Below are positions 1 to 8,253 of a stretch of 64,000 nt of DNA, piece after piece. Where the stretch lies: contig NZ_CP074112.1 of NCBI RefSeq assembly GCF_024584785.1, forward strand, positions 1,364,001 through 1,428,000, read 5' to 3'. The translations under genes and the position numbers were made by a program. Below the pieces are notes generated by a model that searched no databases, was not told where the DNA came from, and saw nothing but the letters and a program-made list of their open reading frames with translations. The stretch is from Idiomarina loihiensis (GTDB taxonomy: Bacteria; Pseudomonadota; Gammaproteobacteria; Enterobacterales; Alteromonadaceae). The stretch's first letter is position 1. Every line of letters starts with the position of its first letter.

Positions 1-383
1 CTAATTCCAGCAAGAACCCCACACGCCTCAACTTCCCGGTCATCGTTGCAACTCGCTCTCAGTGAAACGAGTTGTTTCTCAAGCGCTTGCAGAGCGGTTA
101 TCTGCGACCGCACATGAGAGATGTGATCATCGAGCAAGGCGTTGACGGCGGTACAAGGCTGATGAGGGTCGTCCTGATAGCTCTGTAGTTCGTGAATCTC
201 AGCCAGTGACAGGCCCAGGATTCTGCAGCGACGGATGAAGGCCAGCCCCTCACCATGCTTCTCGGTATAGACACGGTAACCGTTGTCCTGCCGATCAGGC
301 GGCGGCAACAAGCCCTGCTGTTCATAGAAGCGGATCGTCTGTGTTTCGACCCCTACCAACTGCGCCAACTGACCAATGCGCAT
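1..383 (-). CDS. MerR-family metal-responsive regulator, PbrR/CadR type (C-terminus cut by window edge)
   Basis: Translation from the ATG at 383 gives 127 residues with no stop before the window edge. It opens with the MerR winged-helix DNA-binding domain (MRIGQLAQLVGVETQTIRFY, residues 1-20, then the usual YEQQGLLPP turn). A long dimerisation helix follows. Cysteines at 77, 112 and 121 have the 35- and 9-residue spacing of the metal-binding cysteines of the lead sensor PbrR, and also resemble CadR. It should bend the long-spacer promoter next to it and switch on the divergent transporter when Pb, Cd or Zn binds. Metal choice is inferred only from the cysteine spacing. Only some 10-20 residues should be missing. 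Confidence 0.88.
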   Translation of the reverse strand, partial: MRIGQLAQLVGVETQTIRFYEQQGLLPPPDRQDNGYRVYTEKHGEGLAFIRRCRILGLSLAEIHELQSYQDDPHQPCTAVNALLDDHISHVRSQITALQALEKQLVSLRASCNDDREVEACGVLAGI

Positions 384-414
384 CAGCCTCCTCCCCAACG
401 GATTCTTTACTCTA

Positions 415-445
415 TTGACCTTATAGTAGCTTTATAGTTTAAAAT
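415..445 (+). promoter_or_regulatory. MerR-type promoter with 19-bp spacer for the transporter-lspA genes
   Basis: TTGACC (415-420) and TAAAAT (440-445) are separated by 19 bp instead of the usual 17. The long spacer is the hallmark of promoters that MerR proteins activate by twisting the DNA. The spacer contains CTTATAG-TAGC-TTTATAG, an imperfect dyad resembling the PbrR/CadR operators. It lies between the divergent regulator (start 383) and the transporter (start 479). Confidence 0.75.
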
Positions 446-478
446 GGTACCACAACATTGTTCAAGTGGAGTCGTATC

Positions 479-1375
479 ATGAGCAAATCCTGTGGTGGCG
501 CCTGTGGCGGTGATGCAACGTCCGCAGCGGATACCGATATACAGGCCTCCTCCGAGGCGCCAGGGAGATGGGTCAGTGTTTATGCCGTGCCGAAGATGGA
601 CTGTCCATCAGAAGAACGAATGATTCGCCTAGCCCTGAACGGCTTTGAGGAGATTCGGGCGCTGTCCTTCGACTTGTCGAACCGCCGGCTGAAGGTCGTG
701 CATGACGGCGAGGTCGAGCCCGTCACCTCGAAACTGAAGACCTTGGGGCTAGGCGCCTCGCTTCAGGAAACCGTCGCTGCAAATCCGGAGACCATCAAGG
801 CCGCCGAGTTTTCGGCAGCTTCTGCTAAGCAAGAATCCGGGACCCTGCGCTGGTTGCTCGGCATCAATGCACTTCTGTTCGTGGTGGAAATGACTGCCGG
901 TCTGATCGCCCGGTCCACCGGCCTGATTGGAGAATCCCTGGACAATTTTGCCGATGCGGCGGTGTACGGGCTTGCCCTTTATGCGGTTGGACATAGCGTG
1001 AAAATGCAGGTACGTGCCGCGCATCTTGCTGGTGTACTGCAACTGATCTTGGCTGTGGGCGTGCTCGTAGAGGTGGTGAGACGCTTTGTATTCGGTAGTG
1101 AGCCTGAATCGCTGGTGATGATGGCTATCGCATTCGTCGCATTGATTGCCAATACCAGTTGTCTGCTGCTCATATCCAAACATCGGGAAGGCGGGGCGCA
1201 CATGAAGGCAAGCTGGATATTCTCGGCCAACGACGTGGTGATCAACCTGGGGGTCATCACCGCCGGCGCCCTGGTCGCGTGGACCGGTTCCAATTATCCG
1301 GATCTGATTATCGGCACCATCGCGGGGGGCATTGTACTTAACGGTGCCAGACGCATTTTGGCGTTGAAGGGTTAA
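479..1375 (+). CDS. Small cation transporter with N-terminal HMA-like domain (CDF-like)
   Basis: A 298-residue protein. The ATG at 479 has GTGGAG at good spacing; a TTG 21 bases upstream is less likely. The N-terminus is cysteine-rich (CGGACGG), followed by an HMA-like metal-binding fold with KMDCPSEE (residues 39-46). About five or six membrane segments follow from residue 123. SLDNFADAA (153-161) holds the DxxxD pair (D155, D159) of CDF metal site A, but the matching segment has F248 where classical CDF carriers have His, although D252 is kept. The CDF cytoplasmic C-terminal domain is missing, as in the short CzcD-like passengers of ISL3 elements. Likely metal efflux; the altered site leaves substrate uncertain. 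Confidence 0.8.
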   Translation: MSKSCGGACGGDATSAADTDIQASSEAPGRWVSVYAVPKMDCPSEERMIRLALNGFEEIRALSFDLSNRRLKVVHDGEVEPVTSKLKTLGLGASLQETVAANPETIKAAEFSAASAKQESGTLRWLLGINALLFVVEMTAGLIARSTGLIGESLDNFADAAVYGLALYAVGHSVKMQVRAAHLAGVLQLILAVGVLVEVVRRFVFGSEPESLVMMAIAFVALIANTSCLLLISKHREGGAHMKASWIFSANDVVINLGVITAGALVAWTGSNYPDLIIGTIAGGIVLNGARRILALKG

Positions 1376-1378
1376 ATA

Positions 1379-1891
1379 ATGCTCATTATTGGCAAAAAGC
1401 TCTCGCCGTATGCCCTATTGTCCATATCGGGCCTGCTGGCAGCGTCTGATCAGGCTGTAAAGTGGCTGGTGCAGCAATCAATGGCCTATGGCGAGTATGT
1501 TTCGGTGACCCCGTTCTTTAACTGGGTGCACCTATGGAACACCGGTGCCGCATTCAGTCTTTTTGCGAATGGTGGAGGCTGGCAGCGCTACTTTTTTATC
1601 GGAATCGCGGTAGTGGTCTCGATTTTTCTGATCAAGCTGATCCTTGAAAATCGTCATAAAGGAGAAGCCATCGCTTACAGTCTTATCCTCGGTGGCGCCA
1701 TGGGCAACCTGATTGACCGGGTCTTTCGCGGCTATGTTGTGGATTCCTTTGATTTCTATTGGCGAGACTGGCATTGGCCGGCCTTCAACCTGGCTGATAT
1801 TGCAATTGTCCTCGGTGCCTTACTTTTCGTTTCCAGCAGCTTGTTGGGTAAAAAAGCAAACACCAATGCCGAGTCGGATGGATCTGACTGA
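1379..1891 (+). CDS. lspA: Lipoprotein signal peptidase (signal peptidase II), passenger copy
   Basis: A 170-residue inner-membrane protein with four hydrophobic segments that cleaves diacylglyceryl-prolipoproteins before the lipid-modified cysteine. Conserved LspA blocks are present: NTGAAFS (54-60), GNLIDR (109-114), VVD ending at D122 and FNLAD ending at D140. D122 and D140 are the expected catalytic aspartates. It starts 3 bp after the transporter stop, so the two are co-transcribed. LspA is a known passenger of ISL3 elements and of pbr operons (PbrC fusions); the normal chromosomal lspA would sit next to ileS, which is not in this window, so this is an extra copy by inference. Confidence 0.93.
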   Translation: MLIIGKKLSPYALLSISGLLAASDQAVKWLVQQSMAYGEYVSVTPFFNWVHLWNTGAAFSLFANGGGWQRYFFIGIAVVVSIFLIKLILENRHKGEAIAYSLILGGAMGNLIDRVFRGYVVDSFDFYWRDWHWPAFNLADIAIVLGALLFVSSSLLGKKANTNAESDGSD

Positions 1892-2546
1892 CACTGCGGC
1901 TGCATGAGTACGTGGAGAAGGAATCCTTCAACCACCCCTACACCTTTGTGGCGGCACAGACCGGCCTGGACGAGAAGACGGTGCGCGACATCTTCAACGC
2001 CCGCGCCGAGTTCCTGGGGCGCTGGCACCGCTTCGAGACGCCCCGCATCCTGGGCATTGACGAGCTATACCTGAACAAGCGCTACCGCTGCATTCTGACC
2101 AACATTGAGGAGCGAACCCTGCTCGACCTGCTGGCCACCCGCCGCCAGGACGTGGTGACCAACTACCTGATGAAGCTGAAAGACCGGCAGAAGGTCGAGA
2201 TCGTCAGCATGGACATGTGGAACCCCTACCGGGCAGCGGTCAAGGCTGTGCTGCCCCAGGCCCGTATCGTGGTCGATAAGTTCCATGTGGTGCGCCACCA
2301 CACGGCTCCAGGCAGAAGCCGCCCTGGACGAGTGGATAGCCACCATCCCGAAGGGCCAAGGACAAGAACCGTGAAGGGCGCGGTTACTCCTTCGAGGTGA
2401 TGCGGGCACGAATGCTCTACACCACGAAGCACAAGAAGAAGGCACCGACTGCGAAGGTCTCTCCTTTCTACAAGAAAACCATCGGTTACGGACTGCCGGA
2501 CTTCGCAGAGGAACTCAACTACGGAGTCGATCTATCAACCATCTGA
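1892..2546 (+). pseudogene. ISL3-family transposase, decayed by several deletions
   Basis: Three pieces of one transposase occur in different frames. The first (about 1892-2298) has the helix-turn-helix and catalytic core with ILGIDELYL and MDMWNPYR, giving the first two Asp of the DDE triad. The second (from 2309) reads EAALDEWIATIPKGQ. The third (about 2376-2546) reads GRGYSFEVMRARML and ends ...GVDLSTI-stop. The N-terminal zinc-finger part is gone, with the fragment joined directly behind lspA, and the stretch between pieces two and three that should carry the catalytic Glu is deleted. The gene cannot make an active transposase, so the element is immobile unless complemented. Confidence 0.85.
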
Positions 2547-2559
2547 GGGTGGTATCAGA

Positions 2560-2585
2560 TTGATGGGGTGAAGGTGCCCCATCAA
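2560..2585. other. Hairpin at the IS/chromosome junction
   Basis: TTGATGGGG (2560-2568) and CCCCATCAA (2577-2585) form a perfect 9-bp stem with an 8-base loop. It lies just past the transposase stop and just downstream of rsuA on the other strand. There is no clear T-run on either side, so it may be part of the IS end rather than a terminator. Confidence 0.5.
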
Positions 2586-2605
2586 CCATTAAATCCGTAT
2601 ACCCA

Positions 2606-3292
2606 CTAAAACAAAGCTACCTCGGCAGCAGTTAGGTGCCGATACTCACCCGGGCCTAAATCACCCAGTTTAAGCTCACCTATTTGTTCACGATGCAGGC
2701 CTTCTACTTTGTTACCAATAGCAGCAAACATCCGTCGCACCTGATGATAGCGTCCTTCTGATACGGTCACTAACGCTTGCTGCGGATGAATAATATCGAG
2801 TTGTGCCGGTTCGGTTAACTTTTTCTCACCATGCAATTGCAGCCCTTGTTTGAATAGCTCTACATGGTGCGGCTCAAGCGGCTCGGCCAGCTCTGCTCGA
2901 TACACTTTCGGACAGCTACGCTTAGGCGAGATAATCCGATGGGTCCATTGTCCATCATTAGTGATCAGCAAGAGTCCAGAGGTATCTATATCCAGTCGTC
3001 CTACCGTGTGAAATTTTTCCGGGTTAGGTAAATCTAAGTAAGCAAATACCGTCATATGACGGGGATCGTCATTGGCACAAACGCAATCTAACGGCTTATG
3101 CAACATGATATAAGTTGGGCCCAACAGCTTAAGCGTCACCCCATTAAAAATCACTTCCGCAGTCGCTGGCACCTGCATCGCGCCTTTCTTAGCGACCACA
3201 CCATCAACACTGACCGCCCCGGCATGCAAAGTTCGCATCGCTTCTTTGCGGCTCATTCCGGTGGTTTCGGCTAAAAATTTATCTAATCGCAT
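2606..3292 (-). CDS. rsuA: 16S rRNA pseudouridine(516) synthase
   Basis: A 228-residue enzyme that converts U516 of 16S rRNA to pseudouridine. It has an N-terminal S4 RNA-binding domain (MRLDKFLAETTGMSRKEA) and the RsuA catalytic domain with GRLDIDTSG, where D101 is the nucleophile. The length matches the roughly 230 residues of the family. I start at the ATG at 3292 because it gives the family N-terminus MRLDKF and has TAGG eight bases ahead; a GTG and an ATG just upstream are in frame. It is the first native gene beside the IS remnant. RsuA is preferred over RluE/RluF because of its length and its close match to the E. coli protein throughout. Confidence 0.92.
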   Translation of the reverse strand: MRLDKFLAETTGMSRKEAMRTLHAGAVSVDGVVAKKGAMQVPATAEVIFNGVTLKLLGPTYIMLHKPLDCVCANDDPRHMTVFAYLDLPNPEKFHTVGRLDIDTSGLLLITNDGQWTHRIISPKRSCPKVYRAELAEPLEPHHVELFKQGLQLHGEKKLTEPAQLDIIHPQQALVTVSEGRYHQVRRMFAAIGNKVEGLHREQIGELKLGDLGPGEYRHLTAAEVALF

Positions 3293-3346
3293 CTGCATCA
3301 CCTACGTTTGCCATGGTTGCTCACCAACACCATGGGCTCGTTACCC

Positions 3347-3375
3347 AAAAAATAACCTCGCCTAAGCGAGGTTAT
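3347..3375 (-). terminator. Rho-independent terminator after fadE
   Basis: ATAACCTCGC (3352-3361), loop CTAA and GCGAGGTTAT (3366-3375) form a perfect 10-bp stem. On the minus strand it is followed by a run of T (the A-run at 3347-3352). It ends the psrA-fadE transcript before rsuA. A smaller hairpin (GCCCCA/TGGGGC, about 3378-3394) precedes it. Confidence 0.85.
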
Positions 3376-3419
3376 TGTGCCCCAGAATCTGGGGCTATTA
3401 TAGCTAGTATCACAGCGGC

Positions 3420-5720
3420 TTAATAAAAGTTTTTATCCTCAATCACGCCTGCTGCGAATTGGTCGACACCAATGGCATACAGACGGAGTCGCTCAGTACG
3501 GCTTAAAGCGCTGGCCTCTTCAGCGCTAATCACTTCGGCTGCCCGCGCTTGCTCTACCAAGGCATCACCGTTGAGATTACCATCAATATCGCCACGTTTA
3601 ACCGCCTTACGAATACGTTTGTAGACATCTGAATGCTCGCGCATCGCTAAGAATGCCAGTTCCATATGACCGGTCGGATCTTTTTCATCATCCTTCCAAT
3701 AGGTTAAGAAGGTATGGCGATCACGAGTAACACCCGGCTGCATCATGCTGGTAGAAATTCCCTGCAAAATACTATCGTCCGGCTGATGATAATGGTTGCC
3801 TAATGGGAAGATTGCTAAGCGCAAGGTCCACGCAATAAATCGGTTCGGGAAGTTTGCGAAGAATCCTTTAAAGGCTTCACCAATAGCGTACAAATGATGC
3901 TGCAGCGCATAATCAACAAACACCAAATCACCACTTTGACGACCATCATCTTCATAACGCTTCAGCACTGCTGAGGCCATGTACAAATGACTCAACACAT
4001 CGCCTAACCGCGCTGATAACATTTCTTTGCGTTTTAAATCGCCGCCCATCACCAGCATCGCCATATCCGCTGTCATAGCCAGCGCTCTGCTCATACGGGT
4101 TAATTGCTGATAATAACGTGCGGTTGGACCACTCACTGGGCTCTTATTAAAACGTGCTCCAGATAACCCCATCCACAAACTACCGAAGAAGTTACTCGCG
4201 GCAAACCCAATATGTTTGAGTAACAGCTCATCAAAATCATGTAAGCCTTGCTCTTCATCTGGGTTGCTCGCTGCTTCCATTTCTTTCAGTACGTAAGGGT
4301 GACAGCGGGTTGCACCTTGTCCAAAGATCATCAAGTTACGGGTAAGAATATTCGCGCCTTCTACGGTAATAGACACAGGTGTGGCCATATAGCCATGGCC
4401 CAAATAGTTTCGACTACCTAATTGAATGCCTTTACCCGCATGAATATCCATCGCCGCATCCATCACCTCGCGGCCCATTTCTGTCATGTGATACTTAGTC
4501 ATGGCCGTGATAACCGACGGACTCTTACCTTCACACAAGGCGGTCACCGTTAACCGACGCATGGATTCGAGGATGTAGTTGGTGCCACCAATTTTACCCA
4601 TGGCAGCTTGCACCCCTTCGAACATCCCAATGGGCATGCCAAACTGTTGCCGTACGTAAGCATAGGCACCGGTCATGCGCTGCGTAAGGTGGCCCGTTGC
4701 TGCCGCCAATGCTGGGAGTGAAATACCACGGCCAGCTGATAAGCATTCCATCAGCATACGCCACCCTTTACCAGCAAACTCTTGCCCACCGATAATCCAA
4801 TCTAGTGGGATAAAGACATCTTTGCCGTAGGTGGTACCATTCATGAAGACTTGATTGAGTGGCAAATGACGCTCACCCGTCTCAACACCTTTGTGACTGG
4901 TTGGAATTAACGCACAGGTAATGCCGATATCTTCTTGCTCACCCAATAATTTTTCAGGATCGTAAAGCTTAAAGGCTAAACCTAAAACTGTCGCGACCGG
5001 AGCCAAGGTAATGTAACGTTTGCTCCAATTTAAGCGAATGCCTAAAACTTCTTTGCCTTCAAACTCGCCCTTGCACACGATGCCCGTATCTGGAATGGCA
5101 CCAGCGTCAGAACCTGCTTCAGGGCCAGTTAAGGCGAAACATGGAATATCGGTGCCGTCAGCCAAGCGCGGCAGCCAATAATTCTTTTGTTCATCGGTAC
5201 CATAGTGAGTAAGTAACTCACCCGGGCCTAATGAGTTAGGTACCATCACCGTAACGGCGGCACTGATTGAGCGGGTCGCAATGCGCGATACAATGTATGA
5301 GTTTGCTGCTGGCGAGAATTCTAAACCACCAAACTCCTTACCAATAATCATGGCAAAGAATTTTTCTTTGCGAATGTAATCCCAAACATCTTTAGGTAAA
5401 TCGCGATCTTGTTGCATGATTTTAAAATCATCCAACATCGCCAATAGCGTCTCTAACTGGTTGTCGATAAAGGCTTGTTCAGCATCAGTAAAGGTCGGCG
5501 CCTGAGTCTGGTGAAATTTTTCCCAATCCGGGCGTCCACTAAACAAGTCAGCATCCCACCAGGTATCGCCAGCTTGCATGGCCTCGCGCTCGGTTGGCGA
5601 AAGCGGCGGCAACACCCGTTTAAAAAAACCAAACGCTGGTCTGCTAATCAGGCTACGGCGAATGTCTTTAATGGCGAATAACAACACCACGGCGACAATC
5701 AGGATAATTAAAATTTCCAT
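3420..5720 (-). CDS. fadE: Acyl-CoA dehydrogenase (fatty-acid beta-oxidation, first step)
   Basis: A 766-residue FadE-type flavoprotein that oxidises acyl-CoA to 2-enoyl-CoA. The N-terminus has a hydrophobic segment (residues 2-17) typical of the long membrane-associated FadE enzymes. The acyl-CoA dehydrogenase core runs from about 80 to 475 with TGPEAGSDAG (198-207, FAD/substrate loop) and ITVEGANILTRN, where E454 is the expected catalytic base. The long C-terminal extension is the DUF1974 part of the FadE family. ATG 5720 has AAGGTG ahead of it. It follows the TetR gene psrA by 51 bp with no separate promoter visible, so fadE is probably expressed from the psrA promoter. Confidence 0.95.
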   Translation of the reverse strand: MEILIILIVAVVLLFAIKDIRRSLISRPAFGFFKRVLPPLSPTEREAMQAGDTWWDADLFSGRPDWEKFHQTQAPTFTDAEQAFIDNQLETLLAMLDDFKIMQQDRDLPKDVWDYIRKEKFFAMIIGKEFGGLEFSPAANSYIVSRIATRSISAAVTVMVPNSLGPGELLTHYGTDEQKNYWLPRLADGTDIPCFALTGPEAGSDAGAIPDTGIVCKGEFEGKEVLGIRLNWSKRYITLAPVATVLGLAFKLYDPEKLLGEQEDIGITCALIPTSHKGVETGERHLPLNQVFMNGTTYGKDVFIPLDWIIGGQEFAGKGWRMLMECLSAGRGISLPALAAATGHLTQRMTGAYAYVRQQFGMPIGMFEGVQAAMGKIGGTNYILESMRRLTVTALCEGKSPSVITAMTKYHMTEMGREVMDAAMDIHAGKGIQLGSRNYLGHGYMATPVSITVEGANILTRNLMIFGQGATRCHPYVLKEMEAASNPDEEQGLHDFDELLLKHIGFAASNFFGSLWMGLSGARFNKSPVSGPTARYYQQLTRMSRALAMTADMAMLVMGGDLKRKEMLSARLGDVLSHLYMASAVLKRYEDDGRQSGDLVFVDYALQHHLYAIGEAFKGFFANFPNRFIAWTLRLAIFPLGNHYHQPDDSILQGISTSMMQPGVTRDRHTFLTYWKDDEKDPTGHMELAFLAMREHSDVYKRIRKAVKRGDIDGNLNGDALVEQARAAEVISAEEASALSRTERLRLYAIGVDQFAAGVIEDKNFY

Positions 5721-5771
5721 GCTACTACACCTTATTAAAAGAATGATTCAACTAGCTATAAGCATAGCTGA

Positions 5772-6404
5772 TTATGCTGCCGAGGCGTCAACACCACCGG
5801 CAAGAAATGGAATAAGACGATCAATCATCTGGTCTGCTGCAATCGTTTCACCAAAATCCGCTGCGGCAATCTCTCGAAGTGCCGGTCCAGATACCTGTGC
5901 AAATACCGTTGCTCCAAGCACAAAGTGTAACCGCCAAAACATATCTACGGGGCTCAATTGCGGGTTAGCTTGATGCAACGCAGCTAATAGATGCTCGATA
6001 ACATGGCCAAAATGGTCCATGGTATACCGCCGTAGATGCCCTTGAATCTCTGCATAAGCAAATCCTAATAGGCTTAAAAACAACGTGGGACCATGCTTTC
6101 TAACCTCACGCAACTGGGCCAATGGCTTACGAAAACAGTCGAATACATCGCGAGTTGATATCTTATTTCGTGCTTGCAGCGCCACCAGTTCTTGCTCTAA
6201 GGCGGGCATTAACACTTCTAAATAACGTGCCATAACCGCTTGAATGAGCGCCTTTTTTGAACCAAAATGATAATTCACTGAAGCAAGGTTCACGTCAGCA
6301 TCGGCGGTAATCTGCCGCAAGGACGTCTGCTCAAAGCCATGTTCCGCAAATAATGCTTCCGCTGCATTGAGTATTTTTTCTTTGGTTGTAACTCGTTTTG
6401 CCAT
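5772..6404 (-). CDS. psrA: TetR-family fatty-acid-responsive regulator, PsrA type
   Basis: A 210-residue repressor. The N-terminal TetR helix-turn-helix spans about residues 7-55 with SVNYHFGSKKALIQAVMARYL, nearly the same as in Pseudomonas PsrA. The C-terminal ligand domain keeps PsrA features: GHLRRY, DMFWRLHFVLGA and a closing RLIPFLAGG. In Pseudomonas and Shewanella PsrA senses long-chain fatty acids and controls fadE/fad genes. Here it lies directly ahead of fadE on the same strand, a plain link between sensor and target. A matching operator sits in its own promoter (6461-6474), pointing to autoregulation. Confidence 0.87.
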   Translation of the reverse strand: MAKRVTTKEKILNAAEALFAEHGFEQTSLRQITADADVNLASVNYHFGSKKALIQAVMARYLEVLMPALEQELVALQARNKISTRDVFDCFRKPLAQLREVRKHGPTLFLSLLGFAYAEIQGHLRRYTMDHFGHVIEHLLAALHQANPQLSPVDMFWRLHFVLGATVFAQVSGPALREIAAADFGETIAADQMIDRLIPFLAGGVDASAA

Positions 6405-6460
6405 CGTTAACTGGCCTCACCTCTATGCTGTTCTTTTGTAAGCGTTTAGAACAGCCATTT

Positions 6461-6474
6461 TAAACATGCGTTTC
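6461..6474. promoter_or_regulatory. Candidate PsrA operator upstream of psrA-fadE
   Basis: AAAC-ATGC-GTTT (6462-6473) is a perfect dyad with a 4-base spacer. It fits the published PsrA box form of AAAC, two to four bases, GTTT. It overlaps a TAAAAT-like minus-10 read on the minus strand about 60-70 bp before the psrA start, so a bound repressor would block both psrA and fadE. Confidence 0.6.
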
Positions 6475-6603
6475 AATTTAATCGAAATAGCATGAATGCG
6501 CAAGCGTCAGCCACTTTCCTATCCCTTGATCTGCCTGTTGCTAGCTGATAGTTTATCAATCATGTAAATATATCAACAATCTAATAACAGAGCAGCTTAG
6601 ACA

Positions 6604-7305
6604 ATGCATAAACTTACTCATGTCATTTATTTAGCTATTATTGGGGCACTGGTTATTGCGCTAGTTGTCGGTCGATCTGCACCTATGCCCCCTGTTGCCA
6701 GCATCGATACAGACATGAATACTGCAGCTGAGAACACGTCTGCCGCAGCTTCTGTACCTAGCACGTCCTTAACTGTTGGGAATGATGCTGTAAGAAATAC
6801 GGATAGCGCAGCTGCTTTTGCCAGTGATAGCAGCACTCAACCCCAAGTCGCTGCTTCTACCCAAGAGCAACAAGACGTAGCTCAAGAATTAGACCTTAGT
6901 GATGCGCAGCTGGCCCGATTGGCCGAGTTATTAAAGACCCGTAACCAACAAGAAATAGAGATGTTGCTAGATGTGCAATCAGAAATACTTAATTCTGAGA
7001 ACATTAGTGAACGTCTTCATACAGAAGCTATTGACCAAGACTGGGCTTATGTCATGACTAGTGAAATAGAAAACCTGTACGCTCAACAGGAAGATTTACA
7101 GGGCGCAGAAATTAGCGACATTCAATGTCGCACAACCGTGTGTGAAGTGAGTATTAGTGGTTCAAACTTGCCGTTTGACTACATGATGAAATTTCATAAA
7201 GCGCTGGTGCAGTCACCGCAATTAGGCCCAGACTATAAGACCATGATGATCTCTAATTCCTTAGAGGGCTCCCATAAAATTCAAATCATCAGACCTCAGC
7301 CTTAA
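6604..7305 (+). CDS. Unknown periplasmic protein with N-terminal membrane anchor
   Basis: A 233-residue protein that I do not recognise. Residues 7-24 form one hydrophobic segment (signal anchor or uncleaved signal). Residues 30-100 are low-complexity, rich in Ala, Ser, Thr and Gln. A helical stretch follows (LDLSDAQLARLAELLKTRNQ) and then a small domain with IQCRTTVCEVSISG, a Cys pair four residues apart, typical of an exported domain held by a disulfide. Similar C-x4-C domains are seen in uncharacterised exported proteins of gammaproteobacteria. The start has no strong ribosome site. It stands alone between psrA (divergent) and kdsA (convergent), so context gives no function. Confidence 0.75.
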   Translation: MHKLTHVIYLAIIGALVIALVVGRSAPMPPVASIDTDMNTAAENTSAAASVPSTSLTVGNDAVRNTDSAAAFASDSSTQPQVAASTQEQQDVAQELDLSDAQLARLAELLKTRNQQEIEMLLDVQSEILNSENISERLHTEAIDQDWAYVMTSEIENLYAQQEDLQGAEISDIQCRTTVCEVSISGSNLPFDYMMKFHKALVQSPQLGPDYKTMMISNSLEGSHKIQIIRPQP

Positions 7306-7313
7306 CCATAACG

Positions 7314-7343
7314 ACTGCGGTAACTGCTAACAGTTACCGCAGT
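7314..7343. terminator. Long bidirectional hairpin between convergent genes
   Basis: ACTGCGGTAACTG (7314-7326), loop CTAA and CAGTTACCGCAGT (7331-7343) form a perfect 13-bp stem. It sits between the ends of the unknown protein gene and kdsA. T-runs are short on both sides, so termination is likely but not certain. Confidence 0.65.
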
Positions 7344-7350
7344 TTGCTGG

Positions 7351-8211
<861 letters not shown>

Positions 8212-8253
8212 TTACTGGGTCCATGATGAGTTAGTTTAAGCAGCTAACTAACC

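Larger units (their letters stand above)
1..2590. mobile_element. Remnant of an ISL3-family insertion sequence with metal-transport passenger genes
   Basis: Four adjacent parts form the unit: a MerR regulator, a cation transporter, lspA and an ISL3-type transposase wreck. ISL3 elements of the ISPpu12 type are known to carry just this passenger set (regulator, CzcD-like transporter, LspA), so the arrangement itself is the main evidence. The segment is visibly richer in G and C than the rsuA/fadE region beside it, which fits horizontal transfer. The left end lies outside the window; the right end is placed loosely between the transposase stop (2546) and the end of rsuA (2606). I could not identify terminal inverted repeats or target duplications, so the right border is approximate. 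Confidence 0.75.

Noticed and set aside
749-1201. 150-residue open frame opposite the cation transporter
   Set aside because: It lies antisense to a gene with clear domains, lacks a known domain and has the composition of a shadow frame.
2546-2605. Terminal inverted repeat and target duplication of the ISL3 element
   Set aside because: The left end is outside the window, so no pair can be compared; the hairpin at 2560-2585 alone is not enough.
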